Source: Cheilinus undulatus | Lineage: Eukaryota > Chordata > Actinopteri > Labriformes > Labridae | NCBI RefSeq assembly: GCF_018320785.1 | Contig: NW_024571676.1 | Span: 124,001-188,000, forward strand | Reading direction: 5' to 3' | Length of the DNA stretch: 64,000 nt | Shown: positions 21,200 to 31,437 of the stretch, one piece after another | Numbering within the stretch: the first letter of the stretch is position 1 | Layout: each line of letters starts with the position of its first letter | Made by a program: the position numbers and the translations under genes | Notes under the pieces: model-generated | The model's input: only the letters and a program-made list of their open reading frames with translations | Databases searched by the model: none | Told to the model about the DNA's origin: nothing

Positions 21200-22560
21200 G
21201 TTGGTATAGCTTCTGACTATGTGCAACAGAAGCTGCAAAACAGTGTCCCTGCTGCTTACCTTCTCAACCAGATCAGTTCAGTGTGACCACTGCTGTAGTG
21301 CTGCCCAGAAGAAGCCTGTGGTGTTTTTATTCCTTTCTTCCAATTTTACTGTTGCATTTTGGTATAACAGATTGTGCTCTAACCACAGCTTAAAGTGGTG
21401 TACTTAATTTTGACCCATACATACAAGAGGGTTGAAATGAGTCCATTGCTTGGCACCCTGTGCAACAAAACCAAAAAAAAAACAAAAAAAAAAACGTTGG
21501 ACTACTGGTGTCCTGTAGTGTGTGACACACAAAAGGACTAATTCACAAGAGGGCAAGAGAACATTTTATGCACTCATATTGATACTGAGAACAATTTGCA
21601 TGCCATGATATGTTTTTGTGTTGATAACGGTTAAACACAGTATATGGTATGAAATGCAACCATGGTAGTCTAGTGGTAAGTAAAATTTATGGAACAGATG
21701 TGTACATCATCTGTAAATCTCTTTTTATGATGGTGATATGACATCAGGTGTGGACTCCAAATATTTGTTTACAGATTAAAAAGCAGATAAAGAAGAAATC
21801 AGGGTGCTGTAGTCTCTACTTACTGAGTGCAACATCACTTTTATGCTAATCCTGAAAAGGATTAAACATTTCCAACTGAAAGGCAGCTCTTGTTCTATCC
21901 TATTTCACTCAAAAGACCAAAGCCCTAAAATGTCTGTCACTCTCATGGCTAGATGGGGTCACCTCACACCTTTGTTTCACATGTAAAAATATGGAGATGT
22001 GTCTTCACTGTAGTCTTGAATGGAGCAACTACAGTCCATGCGATCAACTACCTTGCATTGCATATGACCAGTTAAGTCTCCAGGATATCTGTTGTGTAAT
22101 CACAATGGCCTCTACCTTGAACAATACTTCATTACCACTTTACCCACTATAAATTTTCATGTATTTCTTGGCCAGAAAAAGTTTGGTTGGATTGTGTTCG
22201 TTTGAAATCTGTTATTTGTATGTCTGCAACTGTAATTCCAACATATTTATGGGACTTATTGTTTATTCAATATTTTAACAATTTGAATCTTTGGAATATA
22301 TCAGCTATATTCACGCAGGGCTCTTGGGCATGTATGTTGCAGAGTTTTAGAAAGATGCATCAACTAAGAACAAATTAAAATCAAAATAATTGAGGGATTC
22401 TTTAAGGGTTTCTTTAAGGACCATGTATGGTCTTGTTGAATTGTGGAGTGGCAGCTTAAGTTGTAAAAGTGAGCAGATGTTCTAGCAATTACAAGAGCTG
22501 CGTCTTCAGTTGTCCTTCTGCCATTTAGCTAGATTAGGAGGAGACATTTGTTGGGTGACA

Positions 22561-22615
22561 CCCCACTGCCCCCCCCCCACCCCCACCCCCCCCCCACACA
22601 CACACACACACACAC
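22561..22615. repeat. Poly-C and (CA)n microsatellite
   Basis: C-runs separated by single A, then (CA)n, lying just past the cxcr4 poly(A) signal. Non-coding. Confidence 0.85.
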
Positions 22616-22659
22616 CCTAAGGGAAAGTGGAGCTAGTAATCGCAAAAATGCACACCACA

Positions 22660-23138
22660 GTCATTGTGAACATTTTTTTTATTTGTACAGAAATTAATTA
22701 GAAGAAATTAAAATGGTTTTCAAAAAAGCAGCAAGATTTTTTCAAGCTTCCAGTGTAAATGTAATACAAAAAATGCAAATAAATAAAAACCTGATAATTA
22801 TACAATTTAAGTGCAAAGGTAAAATTGTGATAAAACTGTTAAAAGGTTTCCAAGAGCAGCTACCTTCCCTGAAAACAGAAAAGGAAATTTGTATGCATGA
22901 GCTTTCATAAAGCTATATAGATTCCAAAGATGAAAAGGAAACATGAAATATACACGTTCATAAGAAAAACACAAAAACCCACTTATCAAATAAATACGGT
23001 ATGGGGCAAAAATAAAAATGTACACTATTCTTATGTATTTTTCTTTTCTTTTTGTATAAGAAAATCAATGCAATTTCTTTCAAAGCATTTCTTTACATTT
23101 ATTTACCAAGAGGACAAAGTCATGTGTTCTGTATTTTT
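22660..23138 (-). terminator. cxcr4: cxcr4 3'UTR and poly(A) signal
   Basis: AT-rich 3'UTR of about 470 nt after the TAG at 23141-23139. AATAAA on the minus strand (22683-22678) is the likely poly(A) signal. The T- and A-rich runs within it (for example around 23035-23050) have the look of a long, unstable-message type 3'UTR, but no AU-rich element was proven. Confidence 0.6.
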
Positions 23139-24555
23139 CTAACTTGACAAAACACTTGAGGACTCAGACTCAGTTGACACAGATGAAATTGGTCCTCTTT
23201 TTTTTGTCATGAGAGTCACTCTCTGACTGGACCTGCTGCTCACTGTTAGTGCACTCCTTGCTGACTTCTTGAACTTTACTCCCAAGAAAGCATAGAGGAT
23301 TGGGTTTAGGCAGCAATGGAAATATGCCAGTGCCTCTGTAATAGATATCCACTTGTCCACAGCTTGTTGCAGTTCACATGAAGAAGAGACCACGTTTAGC
23401 ATTATGAGGGTGTCCAAAAAGATGCCGATACAGTAAGGAAGCCAGCAAGAGAAGAAACACAAAATCAAGATGACTGTGGTCTTTAATGCTTTCTTCTTCA
23501 GGGCGTGGCCCTTGGTTCCCTCCGATAGCTTGGCAATGATGATGCAGTAACAGATGAGGATGACCAGGCCAGGAAGTATGAAGCCAACTAGAATGTGCTG
23601 AAAACGAAAAACAACAGTCCATATCAGACTGCTTTCTTGTGGGTAGATGCGTTGGCAAATGATCCTAGAGTCTGAGGTCTGCATGCTTTCATCTGTGAAG
23701 AGGAAGTTTGAAGACCCTGTGTCTCGAACTCTTGCAAACACCAGGTCAGGAACAGTCAGCACAGCTGCAGGCAGCCAGACACCCACATAGATCACTCTGC
23801 TTGCAAGCAGCTTTCTTGTGGGTTGGCTGTTGGTGGCTTTAACAACTGCCAGGTACCTGTCTAGACTGATAAAGGCCAGAATCAACACGCTGCTGTACAG
23901 GTTGACTGTGTAGATCAAGTGAACAAAGACACAGAGAAAACCTCTGAAGTACCAGGCGCTCGCTGCATCAACAGCCCAGAAAGGAAGCGTGAGGACGAAC
24001 ATCAGATCAGCAACAGAGAGATGGAGCCGGTACTTGTCTGTCATTGTTTTCACCTTTTTCTGGAAGCCAATAACAACAACAACTAATCCGTTTCCAACGA
24101 TACCCAGGATAAAGATAATTCCATAAACTGTGGGCAGGAAGATCCTGTTAAAGGTGTTGCTTTGTGCACCGACACATGGCTCCTGGAAGTCGATGTCAAA
24201 GTCTCCAGACTCCTCAGAGGTATTGTCGGTATTGTTGTCAAACATATCAAATGAAATAAACTGCAAGACAGAGAGATTAAACAGGTTAAAACAAAAGATC
24301 AGCTCTGATACGGATGACTTTAAATTATTATTTAAAAAGTACATTCTGATGACATTTTACAGCCATTTTCTGTTATATCACTTTCTACTTTAAACACAGC
24401 TGTAAATTTAATTATTAACTGCACATATTTGTAACCAATATCTATGGGGAGTTGTAACATTATAAACTCAGATCAAAATAATGAACATGCCCTGATTTAC
24501 TGAAGCTATCAGCGAAACAGACCCAGCAGTACTGAATGAACATATTTACCTCCAT
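23139..24555 (-). CDS. cxcr4: C-X-C chemokine receptor type 4 (CXCL12 receptor), two exons
   Basis: Exon 1 codes only Met-Glu (24555-24550) before the donor GTAAAT; exon 2 runs 24260-23139 after TCTCTCTGTCTTGCAG; the intron is 289 nt. This tiny first coding exon is typical of CXCR4. Product: 375-aa seven-helix Gi-coupled receptor for CXCL12, guiding cell migration. Helices lie near residues 43-70, 78-103, 110-137, 155-176, 216-245, 258-284 and 302-328. DRY is at 136-138, CWLP at 274-277 and NPILY at 321-325. Extracellular Cys are 31, 112, 204 and 297. N-glycosylation sequons are at N11 and N15. The tail ends [15 protein letters not shown], the CXCR4 phosphorylation hallmark. Odd points: no Tyr before Cys31, and a second extracellular loop about 15 residues longer than in mammals. 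Fish have two copies; the MEF start suggests cxcr4b, not proven. Confidence 0.96.
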
Positions 24556-24624
24556 GTTTATGGTCCTCTAACGTTCGCGCCAGTGTGTGTTCCAGTGAGA
24601 GGCTGGATGATCAGTGGCCTCTAT

Positions 24625-24700
24625 ATGAGGGCAAACATGCTAAATGCGGCTGTGCTTATAACCCTCCCCCCGCCACCCCTCCTCCCCTCGAGGCGGAGCA
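24625..24700 (-). promoter_or_regulatory. cxcr4: cxcr4 core promoter
   Basis: Read on the minus strand, a GC-rich stretch with GGCGGGGGGAGGG (24662-24674, Sp1-like) is followed directly by TTATAAG (24661-24655), a TATA-like box about 100 nt before the ATG at 24555. A start site about 30 nt downstream (near 24630) would give a 5'UTR of roughly 75 nt, similar to mammalian CXCR4, whose core promoter also pairs GC boxes with a TATA-like element. Confidence 0.6.
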
Positions 24701-24906
24701 GCAGCATGCACTTCTCTATTCTGCTTGGATTGCGATAGTCATCTTGTGAAACAACAGTTATACCAAATTGCAACAGCAAACTTGTAACAGCTTTGTGCAC
24801 TAATAACACTTTTTTGTCCAGTTTGAATGAATGAGAGAATAGTGAACGCTCGTCAATCTGAGGGTTACGTTCAGATAAATTGTTTGACCTCTGTGGCATT
24901 ATTTAA

Positions 24907-26773
24907 TCCTCTGGGGTCCTTTTCGCCGCTTTTAATTTTTTAATAGTCCCTATTTCTGCCTGTGTTAACGCTAATGGTTTGATTACTTCCAAAAGACCAG
25001 CAAAGTGTGGATCAAGGTGAAAATTGACAACCTCTCTTCTCATCACACCTTCACAGTTTAAACACGAACACAGCTCACACAGGACTCTTGGCCCAAACGG
25101 TACCCAGTGACGGCCATTCAAACCACATTTGTTGGATGTACTTTTATTTAAGCCGTCACACAAGAGGCTACCTGTGACTCACTTTTCAATCTGAGCCTTT
25201 GGGTTGAAAATTTAGTTTTTGGACATTTTTTTAAATGAGATTACATATTTAACCACTAGTTGGCAGTAGAGCTAACGTAAGGGTCTAAATGTAAGTTGTG
25301 TTTATTCGTAACTTTATTCAAAAAAGTTGATGTTAATGTAATAGTTCTGTCTGGGCTGAAGCTAACAAAATATTTAAGCTTTGAAGTGGAAAAAAACATT
25401 AATTTATACAATTCTCAGAGCACTTTTTCTCCAGGAAGCCATTGGGTGAGTTTTTGATATAAACTTGTACTGCTCAAAAAAAAAAAAAAAAAATCAAGCA
25501 ACACAATCAGTGTTGTTATAATTTATTGACATATACAAGGCTCTAATAACCTCACCCCAAATATTCCACTCTGCAATTCATATTTGGGAAAATATTTGAT
25601 ATTTTGTGGTTTTCTTGTTATGGCAGGGGGTGGCATTATGAAAAAATGCTGTAAAAGTAAAATAAGAATAAAAAATAAAAACACATTTTATAGTTCTGAT
25701 TGGGACTGAAGATAATTAAAAGATTTAAGCTTTGGAAGTGGAGAAAAACACATCACTTTGTCTGCAGGGACCCGGCTGTGTCCCAAGGGTCCAAAGTCTG
25801 TGTGTTTTTTGATTTACACCTGTACTGCTCAAAAAATAACAATGCAAAAAAATCTGCGTTGTTACAGTCTTGTGACATATACAAAGCTCTAATAGCTTCA
25901 CCTCAAACATTCCACTTTGCAAGTCACATTTTATATTTTTGTCCTTCTCGTTATGATAGGTGGTGGTCAAGGGCGTCAGTTTGTTTTGAAAAGTGTGGGG
26001 GGGGGGCAATAACTATTAGCAAAAGTGACTTTTGAGTAGTGCTGTGGGTGATGACTATAATTGGTTTTACTTTAGGTAATATAAAATGCATCTGCGGCTT
26101 AGGCTTATTTCATGTTTTAAGTGAAATATCACTGTTTTTTTTTTTTACTATCAGTACTGAAACAACAACAAAACATGCTGACAGCGCAGGATTGTACAGC
26201 AAGCATAGACACAGTATTATTCTCATATCTCGTACAAGAGCAGCTGTGCGCTGGCTGTCAACAAAGCCAGATTTACAACAAACTCCAACATTGAGGAATA
26301 GACAACTGGCATATATACAGCCTGAGATATGGCATTAGGTAATTGAATTAATAGCAAAGGTTCTACTGAGTCGGTAGCTTGCGGATGGTGCGTTCAGGAG
26401 CGTCGGAATTTTCTACACTATTGAAAATAACCGGGGTTACAATGGCTTACACATGACGTATTTGTGTGTGGTGGGGACAAAATGACCCTTGGCAAAAAGT
26501 GGGGAGGATAACCCCCCCCCCCAAAAAAAAACAAAACTGACGCCTATGGTGGTGGTGGTATTACGGGGAAAAAAATGCATAAAAATATTAATATATATAT
26601 AAACATGAATAAAACTTTATAGTTATAATTAGGACTGAAGCTGATCAAATGATGTAAGCTTTGAAAGTGGAGAAAATATTAATTTATATGACTTTTGTAG
26701 CACCTTTTCTGGAGGGACCTTTTTTGGTTCCAAGGGTCCTAAGTGTGCTTTCTTCCAGGGGGAGCCCAAAGGG
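24907..26773. mobile_element. piggyBac-like relic with TTAA ends
   Basis: Left end TTAA-TCCTCTGGGGTCC (TTAA 24903-24906) and right end, reversed, TTAA-CCCTTTGGGCTCC (TTAA 26774-26777); CCCTTTG-type ends plus TTAA fit piggyBac. Inside, a block with TTTAAGCTTTG-AAGTGGA repeats three times (25370, 25720, 26655). A minus-strand frame 25163-24903 (86 aa) has six Cys, four of them in CGL..VLCELCSCLNCEG; it might be a remnant of a Cys-rich transposase C-terminus, but the match is too weak to call. An hAT-like element is nested at 25969-26546. Confidence 0.5.
25969..26546. mobile_element. hAT-like element nested in the piggyBac-like relic
   Basis: Inverted ends AGGGCGTCAGTTTGTTTTGA and, reversed, TAGGCGTCAGTTTTGTTTTT. 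Flanked by an 8-bp duplication TGGTGGTC/TGGTGGTG (25961-25968, 26547-26554, one mismatch). G- and C-runs lie near each end. Non-coding. Confidence 0.7.
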
Positions 26774-26777
26774 TTAA

Positions 26778-27185
26778 TGAAGCCAGGATCCTGTTTGAAC
26801 TAACTGAAATGGATTCCTTGTTATATTATATGGCTCTGTTGCTAGTTAGAGTTCCTTACGTTTTAGAGGGGGTTTGAATGCAATCGGACTAAGAGAAAGG
26901 TAATCTATTGGGGTCTAGGGATTATAAATAGCTCGGTTACTGCTTAATATCAAACACACTCCTGAACAGACAAACCAGATATACTGTGAGTTACACTCTG
27001 TCAGGCTAAGAATTCAATCAATCAAACCACTGTCATTAAACCTGAAAGTTAACAGTAGACTAAATGAAGGTGTAACTATTAGCCTACTTCCTAATTAAAT
27101 GTAATTATTTTATCATCCCTTTAAACACCATTTTAATCGTTATTTCATGCACATATGTAAATACGTGTTTATTTTAGCCCTTGTG
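26778..27185. other. Intergenic, no gene seen
   Basis: Nothing supported. Confidence 0.45.
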
Positions 27186-27252
27186 CACCTGTAAAGCACT
27201 TTGAGTTGCCTTGTGTCTGAAAGGTGCTATATAAATAAACTTGCCTTGCCTT
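27186..27252 (+). repeat. Fish repeat tail (AAGCACTTTGAGTTGCC type)
   Basis: TGTAAAGCACTTTGAGTTGC, TGAAAGGTGCTATATAAATA, then CTTGC pentamer run (27240-27257). A very common interspersed 3' end in fish. Confidence 0.7.
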
Positions 27253-28880
27253 GCCTTCTAAGTAAAATCTCTGATGTCGTCTACATCCAGTAAAGTTGTT
27301 GGAAGCTGCAGTTAGCCAACAGAATAACATTTTCAGAAAATAATAAAACATAAGCTAAATATATCTTAGTTACATTTTTTGGCAGGGGTTGTGAACAACC
27401 CAAATGCAGAGGCAGAGTTTTCTATGAGGCTAATTTACAGCTGTGGTCCCTGGCCAAGTGTTATCAACTGACCTTAGAACGAAGTTAGAGGTCCATCTTC
27501 ATCTTCCAGAGAATTATCATAGCCTCATTTTCCTCTTGCATTACCATATTAAAACTTTGTCCAATAAGTTTTAGTAGTTACAGCCTGAATCTATGTTTTT
27601 ATCAAGGCTTTCATGTCTTTTGACCCATGAGTGTCACATGACTGCAGTAGATTTCAAAACACACTTTGATTTTGCATTCAGCTAGATTCAAAGAAGTTAA
27701 CTGCAAAGTTATCCCTACTATAATTCTTAACTCCAAAGAAGCTGTAAGTTCCGGTTTCAAATACAATCTCTTATCAGTAATTACTGAATTAACAGAAAGT
27801 TCATTCAGAACGTCATTTTTAACAAAAAAAAAAAAAAAAATACAATGAATTAAATGATGCAAAGTTATAACAAACAAACTAGAGATGAGAGCTTTGGAGA
27901 GCAACAGTAGACTTATGCTGCATGTTGTCATCCTTGAACCCTGTTAGACCCCTGGAGAGAGAAACAGGGGCAGTTTGCAGCTAAAAAGTGCCCACTGTAT
28001 TTATATGCTAGTGTTATCAACTTCAGACACATATGGTTGCTCTTTTTTTCCTTAAAGCAGGATGTCTGGGTTTATTCTCTGTGTTAAATTAGTTAGAGTA
28101 GAGAGTGACTATAGATGAGAGTTTCACTGACACAGCCTTTGAGTTTTTGACTGGAGTGTTATTGTTCTTCGGCAGTCATAAGCTTTGAAACTCAGAAGTT
28201 TGCTAAATTGTTCCATGATTGCATATCTTAAGTTGCTGAGTCTTTAAGACAAACACGCCAGTGAAACATGATTGATCATTAAGCAACACAATTGTTTTCT
28301 TTAATAGGAAAAGAAAGATATCAGAAACACTTCTATGTTCCAGATTCCTATCAATCTCTTGCATTTTCAGTAGTCATTTTAGAGATTTAAAAGACTCATT
28401 TTACATAAATGAATGTGTTACAGAATTCTCCTGAACAAGTTTATAGCAACATGAGCATCTTGTGGCTATGGTACGTACTTCCTGCCTTGCATTTACCTGT
28501 CTTGATTTACTTTTTGACAAAATTGAGTTTCTGTGCTAAAATAAATGATAGCTTTAGAACTTCAACCAAAGGTCTGAGTGTGATTGGAGTTTTTTTTTCT
28601 AAAGAGCTTTTTGCCTTTGTCAGAGAGTCTGCAGCCCCCACTGTCATGTATGAGTGCTACTGACCTGGAATACAAAAGGTTTATGAGCTACTTTGAATTC
28701 AAATCCCTACAAGTGTAAAGGCTAGAGAAAGGAGGTGCTTGTGTGAAGAATAGCTATTGTAATAGGGGAGAGGAATGCCAGTGAGATAAAGACAAGAATG
28801 AGTAATGATGCTCTGTCAACAACTGCTATTTAGTTCCAGCACCCCTAAAACTCTCAACAAGGCAAACCATTACTTTAAAT
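27253..28880. other. Intergenic, no gene seen
   Basis: AT-rich; A-run at 27823-27840. Small open frames (27666, 28409) have no recognisable domain or flanking splice sites. Confidence 0.45.
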
Positions 28881-28884
28881 GATA

Positions 28885-29426
28885 CATTTGAGATATATAT
28901 GACCCAAAACATACCAGCAAGCTCACCTTTGAATGGCTCAAAGAAACAAAATTAAGGTTTTGAAGTGGCCCAGTCAAAGTCTGGACTTAAATCCAATTAA
29001 GATGCTGTGGTGTGACCTTAAACAGGCAGTTCATACTGGAAACCCTCCAATATGGCTGAGTTAAAACAATTCTGTGAAGAAAAATGGGCCAAGATTCCTC
29101 CACAGCGATGTGAAAGACTCATCACCAGATATCAAAAATGCTTGAATTTAGTTATTGCTGCCAAGGGTGGAACAACCGGTTATTGGGTTCAGGGGACAAT
29201 TACTTTTTCACACAGGGCCAGATAGGTTTGGATTTTTTCCCCTTAATAAATAAAATCATCATTTAGAAGCTGCATTTTGTATTTGCTTGGGTTGTCTTTG
29301 TGAAATATAAAAAATGGTTTGATGATCTGAAACATTTAAGTGTGATAAATATGCAAAATAAATAAATACATAAAAATAAAAAATCAGGAAAAAGAAAGGG
29401 GGCAAATACTTTTTCACCACTGTATA
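28885..29426 (+). pseudogene. 5'-truncated Tc1-like transposon (3' half)
   Basis: Reads, with frameshifts, DPKHTSKLT, W.SQSLDLNPIKMLW (usual SPDLNPIE.LW, third catalytic position region), LKQAVHTGNPPNMAELKQFC, EEKWAKIPPQRCERLITRYQ, then 3' non-coding sequence and the right end GGGGGCAAATACTTTTTCAC-CACTGTA (to 29426). The left half is missing. Confidence 0.7.
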
Positions 29427-29438
29427 TACATAAATATT

Positions 29439-30012
29439 AGGACTGTCAAAAGATTGCAATTTTTAATTGCAACTAACCTCAGGATTTCTGTTGTTAAATT
29501 GCAATTTCTTGCACCATTTTTTAATTCATTCTTAAATTCCATTTTTCTGCATTTAAAACTGTTTTGTGTCATTTTTGTATTTTTCAGCAGTCTTAAATTA
29601 AGGGTATTAAAGTTACAGTTTTGGAAACAGACCAGATTTTATTGGTAGATTAAAGACTTCTACATGTACTTAACAATGGAAAAGGGAATTTGGTATGGAT
29701 TAAAAGGAAATGCCTGAACAGTAAAAAGGTAACTGTTTGATACCGCAAAGTGCAGATGATTTCTAACTTGTCCACTGAGCTGTCATTGATTTTTTTTTTT
29801 CCGAAGTGAAATGAGAGATGAAGGAGCAGTGGTGGACTTATTTACATCACTATGGCTGCAGAGTGATGCTGAACTGTGTTGGAAGGAACAATAAAGCCTG
29901 TGATCAAGCAGAATTAAAAGAAAATAGTGGACTAATGGTAGTTTATTATATTGGACTAATCAATATTAGCTATTTTAATCATGATTAATGCAATTAAACT
30001 TGATGGCCCTAA
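29439..30012. mobile_element. Non-autonomous hAT-like repeat
   Basis: Starts TTAGGACTGTCAAAAGATTG and ends, reversed, TTAGGGCCATCAAGTTTAAT. The inner part matches 19391-19700. Non-coding. Confidence 0.55.
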
Positions 30013-31435
30013 TGTGAACATATGTATATAGGTGTGCGTTGGTAGGTGTGTGTCTGTGTGGGTGTGTTTGCACAACCTGGCCTTTTTTCAGGTTCTATCA
30101 AAAACGAGGGACACAGACATGTAGTTTTCTAGCACCTTATGGAGTAGGAGGAACTTAAATGATTTTCTGCTTTAATTCCTCAAAAGTTACACTTCCCTCC
30201 ACACACTGTGCTGCATTTGTATATGACAGATGATCACAGAGAGGGGTTCTTTCAGCTTCTCTGCAGGTGAAGGCCCTCCATCTGGCCTATCCAGATGGTC
30301 AAGGAGACTAATATACAAATAGAGGCTCAGCTCAGGCCTGACCATCTCAGATAACAGGGACAAAAGGCCAAATGATAGGAGTGAGGGGACCACAGTAGAG
30401 AAGGAGGACCTTCAATCTGTCCAGAAAGATTGCTTGATTTTATTTTCATACCATCATTATATTTTGATGAAAATTGTTCTTAAACCTGCTTCATTCACAC
30501 ACTAAACACAAATGTTTGATATGCCTGATGACTGAATCTGAAATCCAATAAGTCAATGCTTTGGTACACATGAGCAGAAAGCTCCAATTATTTTGTTACT
30601 CATCATCTTGTTGTCCTTATTCTGAGTAAAATTAGCATGGTAACACTAGAGTGTTACCTTTCTGTCAAAATGTTCAAGCATTCTTTCATTTTAAAGTAAA
30701 TGACAATACAAGAGCATAGGCTAAAGACTAATAAAAAACACAAAATAGCTTGCCAAAGCTAACTAGAAGAATGATCATTGATCATTAGAGCTTTACCTAG
30801 AAAAATGACATCGGCCTTTGGTCTTGTGTAAGGTGGGCAAGAGTGTCCACTATCAGACAGGAATGTAGCACCAGTGGAGGAGCATCTTTCGGCGGTGGAC
30901 ACTTCGCCACCCCTTGGGGGCCTCATTGCTTGAAATATGACACCATCCACATATCCACAATAACTACTTAAAAAGTTTGGTTTTGAATGGCTCTTTCAGC
31001 GGGGAAGAGAAAAGGGAAAGTGAAAAATCATTGCTATTATAATGTATAATGAAATGAAAATTGTTTTTATGCTCTTAACCCCTACTGATAAAAATGTAAA
31101 AAATGTCCCTATTTAGCCTACAGTCACTCTCTGTGAGATACAGTCTTTTCTTGTAGTTGATTGAGGCTGTAGATTTCTCCAAAGGTAATTTTTTTTTAAA
31201 CTTCCCTATCCCAGCACACTTTAAATCTGTAAGGATTACTGTGATGATTCACTGTATAGACAAAAATGCCAGGACAACAAGAAACCTGAATACTGTGCAT
31301 GGACGAGCCCCTGTTTTGTTTGTTCCAACCTGGAATTATAATGAGTCCAAACCAATCACAAGTGAGCTCTCAGAGCTCTCAGCACTGGTGCTCATTCCTG
31401 TCAAGATCACGTGTCTCTAAATGTGTGCCCCTATT
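30013..31435. other. Intergenic, no gene seen
   Basis: No supported feature apart from short TG-rich stretch at 30030-30068. Confidence 0.45.
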
Positions 31436-31437
31436 TA

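Larger units (their letters stand above)
19701..22560. other. Intergenic region downstream of cxcr4
   Basis: No coding exon recognised. Holds a perfect hairpin at 20366-20399, a (GATA)n run at 21172-21199 and an A-rich run at 21471-21494. Sequence near 20340-20640 is less AT-rich than its surroundings and contains several CGGAC/GTCCG boxes in both orientations, as in the ends of an old DNA transposon. Confidence 0.45.
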
